DNA of 64,000 nt from Prosopocoilus inquinatus (lineage: Eukaryota > Arthropoda > Insecta > Coleoptera > Lucanidae), in NCBI GenBank assembly GCA_036172665.1, contig CM069869.1, positions 620,001 through 684,000 of the forward strand, read 5' to 3'. Position numbers and translations under genes: made by a program. Positions 11,530 to 25,600 of the stretch are shown here, piece after piece; position 1 is the stretch's first letter; each line of letters starts with the position of its first letter. Below the pieces are notes generated by a model, which saw only the letters and a program-made list of their open reading frames with translations, was not told where the DNA came from and searched no databases.

Positions 11530-14500
11530 CCAGAGTTGCCAGATTGGGTGAAATATCGCCATTTGGGCTACATTTAAGACATATTTGGCGTTTAAACCGC
11601 TTATTTGATGGCTGGCGCTTGATTTGGGTTACTTTTGTTGTTGTTTTCACGAAACTCAACAAAATTCCGCATCTAATATTACCGAATCAATTGATTCCTT
11701 AATTGTTCAGTCATGATCATATTTCGCATCTAATATTACCAATAGAACGTTGATCAAAAATTTGAAAACGCTGAGCTGGTGCAAAGAAATACAATGCGAT
11801 CAATAACGACTGTCGATGTCGCTATTGTAACTACTTTCTTTCGCTTAAAAGTTTAAATCGTGATTCGAATAGATTAGATCTGGATTCTGTAATTATTGCA
11901 AACAACACACCTCAGATTTGAATTACTGATTGACAGTTCACCTGTAAATAGCCCCAGTTCAATTCAAGCGAGTCTTGAAAATAAAATAATTAGCGACTAG
12001 GATTGAAATTTTATGAGTAGGGATTAATCCGTTTGCAAAAGAACGCCTCTGTCTTTGAATCTAAACGCATAATGTTGCATTTGGATCACGGTTTTGTGAG
12101 CGAAAGAAAACACGTTGAATGACAAGAATACTTCGAGAATCATTTTCTTTTGTTTTCTTTTCATTCATATTTTTTCTTGTTGTTTCAAGAAGTTGATGTT
12201 TTGCGTTTTATTCACGGTTCGTTCGCAGTATTTTGTTCTTCTGTTTCCTGCCGGCTTCTTGCAAAAATTTTCGGCCGCGGACAATCGCCATTTATTCTTT
12301 TTTGTATCCATCCATTCTTCTTTTGTTTTTGTTTTTCGCATTTTTCTTCTTTTTAATAGAATTGGTTTTCGTATTATTTTCCCTTTCATAGTTGGCAATT
12401 GTTTTTATTTGCCAAAACTACCGTCGATTTTCATATCTTTGTCCTCTTTAGAACCATGGCAGTTCTGTTTTTTTTTTTTAAATTTATTATGTGCTTTCCT
12501 ATTCCTCTTTTATTCATTTTTATCAATTTTATTTTTCATATTTTGCGTTGTTTTACGCTTCTTTACAGTTGCCTTTTGTTTTCTACTACTTTTTTTTTAA
12601 ATTTGTCCTTTTGAGATTAATTTGCTTTTTGTTTATGCTTTCGTTTTACGAATTGCTCTTTTGCTTTTCTTATCTATTAATTTTTTAGAATTTTCTTGAC
12701 GCTTTTTTTTGCAGTTCATCGTTTTTCATTTGTTTTGTATCCAATCTTCTTTCGTGTTGCGCAATGTGTTTCCTCGTTCGTTTCTGGTTTTTGTTTTGTT
12801 TTTTCGTATCGTTGACTTTTTTTACAGCTTCCTTTCGTTTTCTACGAATTTTTGTTGTTTTTCGATCGGCTTGGTGTTGTCGATCTTCTTTTGTTTTTTT
12901 GTTCACTTCATGCCTTATTTTTCGTAGCTGTTTCTTTTGTTTTTTTTGGTTTCAGATTTTTTGTGTAGCTTTCATTTGTTCTGATTTTTGATATACCAGA
13001 ATCGGCGATTTGTTATTCGTTTTTTGTTTATCTTATTTTTCGTCATAAGTAATATTTCTCTTTCGTTTTACACAATATATTTCGTCTTTCGTTTCTCTTT
13101 TTGTTTTGTTTTCGTTATATTGCAGCATTCATTTGTTTTGATGTTTGATGTACCAAATCGCCGATTTTTTATTTGTTTTTGTTTCTTGTTTATCTTAGGC
13201 TTCATCTTAAATAATATTTCTCTTTACAATAATATTTCTCTTTCGTTTTACGCAATGTATTTCATCGTTCGTTTCTTTTATTGTTTTGTTTTTGTCGTAT
13301 CGTTGACTTCTTTACATTTTCTACGAATTTTTTTATTCGTCCGGAAAACTGTGTTGCCGATTTTCTTTTTTATTCATTTCATGCCTTGCATTTCGTTGCT
13401 GTTTCTTTCATTTCTCTTTTGTTTCTGATTTTTCGTGTAGTTTCCATTTGTTTTAAATTTGTTCTGAATTTTGATATACCAAATCGGCGATTTTTTATTT
13501 GTTTTTGTTTGTTGTTTATTTTATGCTTCGCTTTCGCCTGAAGCAATATTCTTACAGAATGCACAATATCTGTTCTTTTTTTTCTCGTGTTGGTAGTTAT
13601 CTAGATCTCTCATTTATTTGTTAGATTTCTTTTTTATTTCTCACAGCTAACGAAGCGTATGTTTTGTTTATATTTTGTACTTTGTTTTCAAACAAATCAA
13701 AAAAAAAATTGGTATAAAAGCTTCAGGGAATTAATGAGTGCCAATTTTGTTATTTTAAATGAAACACCTACTATAATTTTGTCAAGTAAGAAATATATTT
13801 TTTTTTCACTAATACCAAAATATGTAGTTTGTTTACATTTGGTTCCATGTTTTTATTTGAATTTTCTTTTGCTCCTTTTTGTAGAATTAAATTTTTGTAC
13901 TGCGTGCCCTTGTTTTGCTTTATGTAAGTATCATGGTTGGTTGTTTCATACCTTGCCGAAAAATCAGCGACCGTTTATTGTTTTTCATTTACATAATTTT
14001 ATTTTTGTAATTCTATGTTCTTTATTTCTGTTTGCTTTTGTTTTCGTTTGTCTGATTTCCTTCTCGTATCTTCCTGAAGTTTTGTCCAATTTAATCATGT
14101 GCGCTTTTTGCAATCTTCGTTTTATTTCTTTTCATGTTTTCTGTGTGTGTTTTTTTAGTATTATTCCAGCGAATCGTTGATTTTCTTCTGTTTTTCATTT
14201 GTCTTTTTCTTCGTAATTTGATATACTTATTATTTTCCTGCTTTATTTTTTGATCAATACCTTTTCTGTTTCTATTTTGTTTTTCTTTTGTTAAATGTTC
14301 CCCCGTCAGATACTCTAGTCGTTTTTTATGAAATCTTAAATTTATTAATTGTTTTGTGCGCAGCGTCTTTTGTTTAAATTAATTTCTGCATCAAATCGAC
14401 CCGTGTCAGGTGTTTAATTGAAACAATAATGATAAGAGTGATTTTTTTGAAAACGCTGCTATATTCATTTTGTTAAAGTCTTTTCTTTATTTACTTTTTG

Positions 14501-15745
14501 TCACGAGTATTTGACTATTCTTCTTCTGTTTTTCATTTATTTTTTTTCACAACTCGATATATCATTTTATTGTTTCATTCTTTCATCAATTCTTTCTCTA
14601 TTTCTATTTTGTTTCTTTTTGTTAATTTTTTCTTCGACCTATACTTTAATCGTTTTTCATGAAATTTGCAAATTTATTAATTTTATTATGTTCGGTGTTT
14701 TTTTTAAACTAAATTTCTGTATCAAATCGACCCGTATCAGGTATTCAATTGAAACAGTCATGCTCAGTGTGATTTTCTCGACAACGCTGCTCTATTAATT
14801 TTGTTTAAGTTTTTCCTTTAATATTTTTTTGTCATGACTATTAGATTATTCTTCTTCTATTTTTCATTTACTTTTTTTCTCAAAATTTGATATATTATTT
14901 TCCAAATCGAGAAGTATCAGGTGCTTAATTGGAACAATCATAATCAGAGTGATTTTTTCGATATTCATTTTGTTAAAGTCCTTCCTTTTTTTTAATATTT
15001 TGTCATGAGTGGATTATTCTTATTTTGTTTTTCATTTATCTTTTTCTTCATAATTCGATATATTTTCTTGTTTTATTTTTTGGTCAATTGTTTTTCTGTT
15101 CCTATTTTGTTTTATTTTAGTTAATTTTTCCCCCGTCAGATACTTTAATCGTCTTCGTGAAATTTGTAAATTTATTAATTGTTTTACGTTCACTATTCTC
15201 TTTTTAGATATATTACTACACCAAATCGACCAGTATCGAGTGCTCATTTGGAACAATCATAATCAGAGTGATTTTCTCGATAGTCATATTGTTAAAGTCT
15301 TTTCTTTTTTTTTACTATTTTGTCATGAGTATTTGTATTATTCTTCTTCTGTTTTTCATTTATCTTTTTTTCACAATTCGATATATCATTCTCTGGTTAT
15401 AATTTTTGGTCAAATCTTTTTCTATTCCTATTTTGTTTTATTTTGTTAATGTTTTTCCCCGTCAGATAATTTAATCGTTTTCATGAAATTTATAAATTTA
15501 TTAATTGTTTTACGTTCACTATTTTTCTTTTTAAATAAACTGCACTAAATCGACCAGTATCAGGTGTTCAATTGAAACAATCATGAGCCATGAGTGATTT
15601 TTTAGGCTGAAACTACTCTAAGTATTCATTTTGTTAAAGTTTTTCGTTTATTTACATTTTTTCGCCATGAGTATTTGATTATTTAATTTTTTTCTTAAGT
15701 GCACATATTTGAATAACCAGAATCGCCAACTTATACAACATGGTG
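11530..15745 (+). repeat. Long strand-asymmetric polypyrimidine (T/C) repeat block
   Basis: From about 12100 the plus strand is strongly T-rich with interspersed C and G (TTTTGTTTT, TTCTTTT words) for over 3.5 kb. It is built of degenerate repeats: a GATATACCA.AATCGGCGATTT word at about 12988, 13147 and 13477, and related blocks at 12770-13000 and 13262-13480. The beginning (about 11535-11640) and 12105-12600 match 19500-18840 in inverted orientation. Long open frames here (for example 12115-12600) are low-complexity artefacts rich in Phe/Leu. Not recognised as any named element. Confidence 0.7.
14184..15700 (+). repeat. Tandem array of about 325-bp units inside the polypyrimidine block
   Basis: The anchor AAATCGACC.GTATCAGGTG recurs at about 14396, 14724, 14903, 15222 and 15548. 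Spacings of about 328, 179, 319 and 326 bp show five copies, the third shortened. Each unit also carries CCCGTCAGATA.T.TAATCG, TTGTTAAAGT and GTCATGAGTATT words in the same order. Diverged satellite-like array. Confidence 0.75.
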
Positions 15746-16462
15746 TACGTGATTTGTAACTAGAAGAGCGCTTTTGAACGTTTTAATACCATTTGATATG
15801 AAACAATTTGTTTTAGTTTCTGTAATTCACATGACATCCTTACTTATCTATCAGAAATTATCTACGCATATGCATTTGCAATGGAAATTGCAGCGAATTG
15901 ATTATTTAATTATCTCGGAAAATAAGTTTAAAAATGGTTAAAGTTTCGATTAAAACAAATAAAGGCCAGATTTAACACGTCGTTTAAAGTCTTTGTTAGA
16001 AAGTGTTCGTAACTGTTTTATTAATTGAAATTGTCATATTATTTCGCAATGCGTGAATATAGTGGTTATTTTGGAAGCGAGTACCTCCCTATTTGTGTTC
16101 CAAAACCTGTTTGTCTTAAAAACCCATGGGCGTGCATTCAGGTGTACCTGTCGGGTAAAAGTGTCGTTCGCAGCGTCCGTCATAAGCGACTTAACCTTTA
16201 GTGACCCTAAAACGACGCCAATGATCACTGTAATGTTTACTAATGTCTCCAGCAAGTGTACAAATTTCCTACGACAATTGCTCGTAAATATCGGCAAGAT
16301 TGACGAAAGTTCTAACAGAAACTAGTGCCGAAATCGAACCGTTTCGCTGCCAGAATGTAGTGCGGTGCCAAGTAATTCTGAAATTATTAAGAAATCGCCT
16401 GGTATGCGGCCGTCCGAAGTTTTAAAACTGCCCGGAGGTATGAACGAAAGAATGTGAATGAG

Positions 16463-16635
16463 ATGGCCCATCAGAACGGGTCAACCCCCTCAGGGTGGGA
16501 ATTGGCGCCCCTTAATGGGGCTACTTCCGAATCTCCGGAGCAGCATTGGACAGGGGTTGATCATCTTTCCGGTCCTTTAAATCCATTGTGCATAACAGAC
16601 GCGAACCACGAAATTTTAAGGCCGAAACCCAGAAG
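16463..16635 (+). CDS. Putative first coding exon of the ABTB2-like gene
   Basis: The open stretch from ATG at 16463 (context gagATGG) to AG|GTAAGT encodes 57 residues starting [14 protein letters not shown] and leaves two bases. That phase fits either exon 21830-22435 or, by skipping it, exon 28148-28679 directly. A short upstream ATG at about 16439 ends at once (uORF). No homology recognised. Alternative view: a separate small gene. cDNA would settle this. Confidence 0.55.
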
Positions 16636-19600
16636 GTAAGTCATTTATTCAAAAAAGAAAAGAAAAAGAAACAACAATACATTTAAAGCGCAGCAGCAGT
16701 TTAGATATTATTCGCACAGATTTCTTCCGTTTACGATTGTTCTAGCTAACGATAATAATTATAAGCGTGGAGATTTTAATTTACAATAAATACACACGCT
16801 TTTACAATTCGTTCAAAAAAAAAAAAAAATTCTAACATTTTGATGCATGTGGGAAGATTCTCTGACCATTACGTAGAAAGTACCGAAGAAAGTTTGTGAA
16901 CAAGTTTACAATTCACAATTGTTTTATTATTGTTAATATTTTTTTTTGCAAGGTTAATTTCAAGTTCGGGATTTAATTATTTCCATGCGTTTGTACTGCA
17001 ACGTGCATTGTAAAGGAGAAACTTGAAAAGGATTTCTGAAATTAAAAAAAGAAAAATAATTTTTGAAATGAGAGTTCATATAAAGAGTTCTACTCTTATG
17101 ATTGTAACTATAAGCTTTTACTTTTTACTGTGGCTGTAGGGTGCCCCACTTAAGGCGGGTTCTTTCATATTCCTCTAGTAATTAAGTTTAAAAAAAATGT
17201 TTCAAATAAAAGTTTCACACAATTTCCTATTTCTTTTCTCTTGCCCTGTAATATTGCAAATATTCCAAAAAAAAATCGAAAACGTCTTGCTAGAAGTTAT
17301 CCTAAATCAGGAGAAACAATTCCTGTTTCTTTGTTCTAAAATACACGATATATTATGTATGGAAAGTATTTCCTTACTTCTACATATTTGCAGAAATATA
17401 ATTCAAGTGCTAAAAGAATTTCGTTAAGAAATTTTTAAAATATGAAAAGTGCTTTGCCGACATAATTTCTCTTTGTGAAACCTAATCTAATTACCAGTAT
17501 CTAAATAAAAAGCTGTCGAAAAATGCACAAACAAAGATTTTGTACTTTTAATAAAGAAATAAATAGCTCTAATTTGTTAAATACTCCTACGTTATTTCAG
17601 TTTCAAGCAAAATATAAACAGAGAATATGAAACAAATAAAAAAGCTTTTTAAAACGAGCTAAAAGGTTAATTTATTAACTTACTTGACGTTTCGCAAATA
17701 AAATGATAAAGCAAATAATTTTATTTGCGAAACGTCAAGTAAGTTAATAAATTACCCTTTTAGCTCGTTTTAAAAAGTTTTTTTATTTGTTTCATATTCT
17801 CTGCAATTCTCACCAGCACCCAAAAATCAAAATATAAACATAATTAAAGTAGATTTATAAAAACTAATATGCTCTCTTTTATAGAAAATAATTAATAAGG
17901 AAAAGTAATAAAAAATATGATATTTCAACAACAAATTTTGACGATAGATTTGACAGCATCGTGGTCGAACTTTATAACGTTTTTCTGCAGCGATATCCAC
18001 TCAGTGTGTTTCTATCTCGTTTTACTACATAAAGCTGAACCGAGATGGAAATATACTCGGTGCACACTAGTGCAGCTAGTGGAAAACACTGTTAGAATCG
18101 AAACGTACGTATCAGGGTTGCTAGAGTTTTTGCAGGCAACGTTGCCGACTTGTTGCTAAAAAGTATTCAAAACGCGCCAAGTCTTTCTAACGTACTTACT
18201 ATTTCAATTTTACATTCTTTTAACGTTAAAATAAAGTTAATAAATTTAATTCGGTTCCTTTGCACAACCTACTTAAATTTTTCGCTTGACAATTCCTGCA
18301 ATATGGGATTTCAAAAATCATTTTGGAACACTAAAAATCATAACAAATAAAAAAAACAAACGAGACTTGTAAAAAAATAGAAAAGAAACTGCAACAAAAT
18401 ATCTACAACGCATGAATTAAACAAAAAACAAAAAATCAAAGAAGGTTGACAACGCCAGGCTGAACGTCGAGCAACCGCTTTCCGCAAGAATTAAAAAAAG
18501 CAGAGTTTAAAAAAGTCAATAATACCATATAGAAAGAAACAAAAAGAGAAATGAACGACGAAATATGTATAGCAAAACAAAAGAAGATCGCAACTGGGAT
18601 GGGGGGACAAAACAATGAAAAACGATAAACTACAAAAAAGCGTCAATAAAATGCTAAAAACCAACTCAATGAAAAAAGCAAAAGAGAAATAGATATACAG
18701 TACGAAAGCAAAAAGAACTGAAAGAAAAACAAAAGAAGGTTAACGACTAAGATGAGGAAGAAGCAAATGAATTTCCGGATGAAATATAAAAGAGACTAGT
18801 AGAAAACAAAGGTGAAAAATAAGATAAGAATGAAAGAGAAACACGAAGAAAAAAATTAAAATTGACGAAAGTTTTTGCAAATAAAAACAAACTCTTTGGA
18901 AGCAAAAGAGAACCGTAAAGAGAGTCGATAAAATACGAAAACCAGTTAGATTAAAGAGGAAAAATACAAAAAAGACATAGAAGAAAAACAAAAGAACGGA
19001 ATGACAAAAAAATAAACGGAAAACGGCGATCCTGCGGTCGGAAACTTTTGCAAGTCAAGAAATTAGCAGGAAACAAAAGGACAAAACAAAACAAACTAAT
19101 CGCGGTGAATAAAATACAAAACATCAATTCCTTAAAATAAAAGAAAACAAAACAAAGAGAAAGCACAAATACGAAATGAACAAAAAACAAAAGAAACCAA
19201 ACTGGAAGTATTCTCGTCATGCACCTGCAAATTGAAGTAGCGGTATGGACGCTCATTTATGATCGCACGGTATATATTTTCTTTACGTTGACTTATGGTT
19301 TCAAATTTTTGGTCGAAGATATACTTTAGTTCCATGGGATATATGATGTAGACTCTCTTGAGCGTGGTTATATGAAGACAACAAAAAAACTAGGCCAATC
19401 AGGCGCCAGGCGCCAAATGAGATTTTTTAAACGCTAAGTAAGTGTAAAATGTAGCCCAAATGGCGGATTTTGCTCAATCTGGCAATCCTGATGCATGTAG
19501 CGAGCAAATTCTCCGTCACAACCTACTTAACCAGATTTCTAATTAGGCACTTAAAGAGTTCCCACTGTTCATTCCCCCATTTCATTTTCATTCGACTTTT

Positions 19601-22600
19601 CCAGGGTTTCCTTGACTTTTAATTAGTGCTGGCAAAAACCGGAAAAAACTGAAACCGAATAATCGGTTTCTTTAAAAACCGGTTTTGGATAAAACCGGTT
19701 ATCCAAATAATGGTTAAAACCGACTATTCGAATATCCAAAAACCGGTTTGGAATGAAACCGGTTATCCAAATAATGGTTAAAACCGACTATTCGAATATC
19801 CAAAACCGATTATTCAGATATTTGAATATCCAAAAACCGATTATTCGGATATTCGAAAAACCGACTATTCAAATATCCAAAAACCGACTCTTCGGATATT
19901 TGAAAAACTGTCTTGAATATATTCAAAAAACGACTGTTCGAAAATCGGTTAATTAGGTATTAACAACAACTGATTTATAAAAAATAGAATTTTATCTCTA
20001 AACGCCAATTTTACAATGGCCACATATTTTTGAAATATAATTATGAATTACGTGTTACGTTACAGGTTATAGTACAGAAGGAAATGCGATGAACTAGTGG
20101 TTTAAAAGTTTCTTATTTCCAAGGCAAGAGCGCCACTAATGTTTCTGGTTTTTATTCAGATGAAGATGTTTTCAAACATTTCAATTTTGTGCTTGTCATC
20201 TCCATTTTAAAGTATTAACTATATTTCTAATTTATAAGGACTCACACATCTAAAACTTGACACAAACTCACTAATAATAGTTTTCGTTTTCTTTTTGTTA
20301 AATAAGATAAATGTCAGTTATTCTTGTTCTATTTAATGAACAATGTTCAACAAATCATAAAAGTAATGCAAATATTTTGTGTTGTAAAAATTCATTATGG
20401 TGTGCCGAACAACATCTGCACCATAAATTATGGTATCATGATCTACAATAAACTTTTCTTGAATTCTCCGAAAGACGGTTGGGTACGGTCAAAAAGGCTA
20501 CTCACAACAAAAACTAAAATTATTTTAATTCTTCTTCTAATCTGTGGATTAGATCGTACCACTTGACCACTTACATTTTTTTACGTAGTGAACATAACAG
20601 ATAAGATTTACCTTCAGTTTTTTTTTGTTTAATACTTCCAACATTTTCAATTTTATTTGAGTTTTAAATTTGCTGTCACAAATTCCTATGATTATCTTTA
20701 AATGCGTGAAAAAAATAAATACGTAATTGTGTACAGTTATTTGAATTTCAGGTAGTTAGGCTATTTGAATATTTTTCATCGTTCGAATAACCGGTCATTC
20801 GAGTATCCGATTATCCAAAAACCGATATTATTCGAATATCCGGTTATCCAAATACTTGGATATTCGAATATCCGATTATCCAAATAATTGGATATTCGAA
20901 TAACCGATTATCCGGATAACCGGTTTTCGGTTTTGTTTAAAACCTCGGATAATCCAAAACCGGTTAACCGGTTATCCAAAAAACCGATTTGGTTGCCAGC
21001 ACTACTTTTAATAAAAAAGAAACTTGCACTATTGACTGCGATTATGTAACATGCCTATTTTTACATGTTTAAACATTTTATCCTGATTTCAGAATAGTAA
21101 TGCAAAAGAAAGTACAGAAATTAATAATTGATTTAGGTTTTTTAAATATTTTTTTTCCATAATATATGTGATGTATTATGGAAAATGCATGAATTACTTA
21201 AAAAAATTAGAAGCAATTAATTTTAATAACGTACAGTGCTTTAAAAAAGAATAATTTTTCAAAGAGCAATAAATCGCGGTATAAGCAACCCAATGAGCAG
21301 GCACAGCCGTTAGTATGGTTGCCTGTAGTGAAGATCCCGAGTTTTTGTTAAAAACGTTACAAATTTTTTCACAATACACTTAAATTGCAGAATTCTCCTA
21401 ATTTTTCTAATATTTAAAACAATTTTCCATTTTTTTTTCTAATTTTAGGAAACAAATCTGTGTTCAAATTTCCAGATTGTCAAATTAATTTCACTGACGT
21501 TTGCATTCAAACCAGCAAATTCTCTGACTTGCCTGACATTGTAAACCTTTCCTCAATCCCCCGACTTTTCCAGGTTTCCCCGGTGAGTGGGAACCTTGTA
21601 TTATTTTCTATGTTTTAATAAATTATTGTAAACAAAATTTGGTAATTTCAAACTATTTCCTACTGTATTTTGCATTGGCCGTGACAAACAAGCGCACACG
21701 CACATTTACTGGGCGATTTAGAAAATGAAAACGGAACACAATGATGGGAAGTGTACCATAGCGCCATTGTGTTATTAATTGTTATCCCAGCCGATCTGTT
21801 TTGTTATTTTTAATATCAGAGCCTTGCAGTCGGTCCGGGGACTTTCTTCGTTCGCCACGATTTGCCGCAAAAATGCATTGTTTAGATAACTGTTCGTGTT
21901 TGATGTGCCTTGAACTCGACGGTTGCGAAAAGCGCCTGATGGGCGACGACGCTGACGTGAAAATGCCCTCGGGAAACTTCATCCTGGCAAAGAAATGCCC
22001 CGAAATGCGTAAGAAGTACACGTTTTTCGGCATGCAAGACGTCGGCGACCCAAAAATCAGTGATAGTAACACGTTTAATTTATTAAGGACCCTAGATTAT
22101 AAAGTAGGCGCTCCTGAAATTAAAGAAGAAGAGAAAATTTCCACCAACCTGCACAAATCTATAATCTACGTGGATGATACTCCGAGTGATTTAAAAAAAG
22201 ACGCGGACGTGAACGTAAACGTCGTTTTGAACGAAATCGTCGACGAATACACGAGTTTAGATTCGGTGCAAGACAGTCATGTGATCAATGTGATTTTTAG
22301 GAACACATTTTCCTTTGCCACGCAAATCATCAACGATATGCACATAAACGATTGCATGTCCGACGTTAATTCGGAGGACTTTCCTTTAGGCGTCGAAGCG
22401 GACGTATTCAACAGGAAAATTGCTCAACATCAACGGTAAATATTTATTCGGTAATATGATATGTTTTCATGTAATCAATACGATGAGTTTTCATCGAAGC
22501 AGGTAATTATTCCTTTTTGTGTTAACGGCAGAGGAATGTGTGAATTTAAAATTCTTTTCCGTTTTTATCTTTTGAAATAAAAATAATATAACTTTCTGCT

Positions 22601-25600
22601 TTAATTGAAATGAATGCTCGTTGACAAATAAAAAATTAAAAGATGTGTTTGTTCATAAATAAATCTTTCACTCATCTCAACAGAACTTATTTTGCTATCC
22701 TTCATATTATGAAAATCCATATCAGTTACAACCTGTTACTTCCTAGGTATGCTTGCTATGATTTTTAGGCATGTATGACTCGGTGATATTCCTTGTATCA
22801 AATTTGCGAAAAACAGAGATGTGTCTAATTAAACAATAAACATTCACTGCGGTACCCTGTCTCTGTCAATTTTAATAAAATTTTTGTAATTTTTTTTTAC
22901 AAAAATTGTCGTCTTGTCGTGTGGCTCTTAGGGAGGGTTGTTTCACTTATTATGTAATTTGTGAGAAAAACTCACTCAACTATTCAGAAGTTTCTTTTTG
23001 TTCAAAAGACGCTGATACGTTTCAGATACATATTTAATTTGAAGTGTAAAAAAGGATCCTGCAGAGATACTTTCAGAAAATACTTAGCTGCTAAGTTAGA
23101 GGTGGGTAGGTTCGAATTCCCAAATTTTGAAAAAACAAAATCGAGATTTAAATAATAAAAGAAAAAACTCGAATCTTCTCAACTTTTTTTTTACTTTCGA
23201 ATCCCGGCCCGCACAAAACTGGAATGTGAATTGGTAATTGAAATTATGTTGATAACACGGAAATGAACTTCAAGATACAAACATTTTAATTGTGCACTTC
23301 ATTTATTAAATGTAATTTACTTTTTAATAAATATGTTCTTTAATTTATTTTTCATTAAAATTTATTCGTGTTAAGTAGATATCTTTTTCTTTATTGTTAT
23401 TCTTATACGTATAGTTGGTTCGAAAGATTCGAGTGATTTGGATTACCTAGAATAATCATCGCCTCTCCATCAGATGAAGAATACTTTACACATCCTCATT
23501 TTTAACCATCCCAAAAAGTTGTTTTAGGATTCTAAAACTTCACGAGTTTCAACGTTCCTCCTTTTTCATTTTCCCAAAATGACCATCACTTTTCCATCGG
23601 ATGAACACTTTACACATCCTTTCAATTTTTATCCTTTTCCAGAAAATTGTGTTAGGATTTAGATTCTTCCTTTTTTCAATCACCTGAAACTACACCACCA
23701 ACTACAGCAAGGCTGCACAGGGAATGGATGAATTGCGAATTGCGAAAATTAGTAAGACCAAAATAACACAGAAAAAGAAGATGCGAGACCAAATTCCAAA
23801 TTCTATTCCAAAAAGTTGTTTTGGAATTCCAAAATCATCAAATTTCTCGTTAAAAAAAAACAAAAAATTTCTTCAGTTCTCCAAAACCACCATCACATTT
23901 TTTTTATGCTTAACGTCACCAAAATCCCCCATTAAGCGCAAAAAAACCTGAGACATCTCAATTTTTATACGCCTTTCACTCGTTTAGAATTTCAAAAAGA
24001 AAATCTGTACGAGTTACCTTTGCCCCCTTATAAAAATAGGAAAGACCTCAGCTCATTCCTTCTTCAATCCAATCACATGAAAACGCCATTGTATTGTATT
24101 GTATTATATTCTAACCATAGATGTCGTAGGAGATAATGTTTTCGTCATAGGAATAAGAACTCTTTAAATTCTTAATTTCAATAGGAATTATCTTAATTTT
24201 AATTTAAACTTGGGCATGGATTTGACAGTTTTCAAATTGTCTATCTTTCCTGTTATTTTTTTATTTTTCTCTGGTGGTGGTTGTCCAACTGGGGGTCTTA
24301 AGTCATAGGCTTGTCAAGACTTCAGGAGCGAGAGTGTATTTGTGTGTGTGTAAAGCGTTCCCTGCTTTGTTACTTCCAAACCTCCTCGACGTTGAGGAGG
24401 AAACAATGTCGAATTTTATCACCAACACTGAAGGGTACCTAAAGTGGCCACCGACCAAACCGAGAAATATCCTGAGCACTGTTCGTACCAACGACCCTGC
24501 GATTGCAAGGTCGATCCCTTACCACTTGGACCGTTCGGGCATCTGCTTTATAAAAATTGTCATAGTTTAATTTCTAAGTCCCAAAAATTGTTTGGGTGTT
24601 CCAAAATATTCACGCCTTGCCGTTCCCCATTATGTTATAAAATATTAAAACTTCCCATTCCTTTTCGAATCTCCAAAAATTACCGTATTTCGAATTGTAA
24701 AAAAAAGTCATAGAGCTTAGACATCACAATTTTAATATCCACATCACTCTTTTAAAATTTATCTTCCTTCCTCTTTATAAAAATGGTAAAGATGAGGAAC
24801 ACCTTAGACGTCACCAATAGAATTATTCTTTAGTATCTTCACGGGTTATAATCTTCCTTTCTCTTTTTAAATATAGTAAAGATGAGGAACACCTTAGACG
24901 TTAACAATGGAATTATTCCTTTGGATCTTCATGAGTTACCATCTTCCTTCCCCTTTCTAAAAATAGTATTAAATTTATATTCGTTCCACCTCTACATCAG
25001 TTTTTTTTTCCTTTTCAAACGATTCAGCGATTAATTTGATTCCTTTTTCTTTGTTTGAAGTATTTATGTTATGAGGGAGTTTAAAGACAGAAGAAAATCC
25101 TGGAATATTTCGCGTGTCGCGTTAAGAGTTTCCCAAAGTAAGAGTCCTCAGTTAACTACTAAAGAATCGCGAAATATGCAGAATAAATTTATACACTCAG
25201 GTAATAAAGAGATGTCTCCCCCGCACAATAATGTAAATGTAGTTTAGAATACTATATCGTGTACACGGAAATTGAAATGGAAAAAGCGGGCCACCCGTGG
25301 GGCACGTTCTTCGATGTGCCTTCCTTTCATTGTCCGTATACTCGGCATAGTGGTTATCAATACTATTACATTTTATGGGGAAGTCGTCTCTTTATTACGT
25401 GACTGTACAAATTAAAGTTTTTTTACTTCACACTCGTGGAAGCAACAAATGCACTGTGATCAACATGTTTGAACGTTTGCGTCTGAAATATTTTTGAAAT
25501 GTTATTACCAACAGCCATTTACTATCTACTAACAAATTAATAATAATAATAATTTTTGCATAACGCCGTGCGTTGTTAGGACAAAAACAATATTGTAGAA

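Noticed and set aside
12115..13541. Several open frames of 60-160 codons rich in Phe, Leu and Ile
   Set aside because: They follow directly from T-rich repeat DNA, occur in all three frames, and match no family; not real membrane proteins.
21801..21872. Use of the upstream TTG as a start codon
   Set aside because: Non-ATG; the region is better explained as an intron end with acceptor at 21829, or as 5'UTR before ATG 21873.
23104..23130. GGTTCGAATTCC, a tRNA B-box-like word
   Set aside because: No matching A-box, acceptor stem or cloverleaf could be placed around it.
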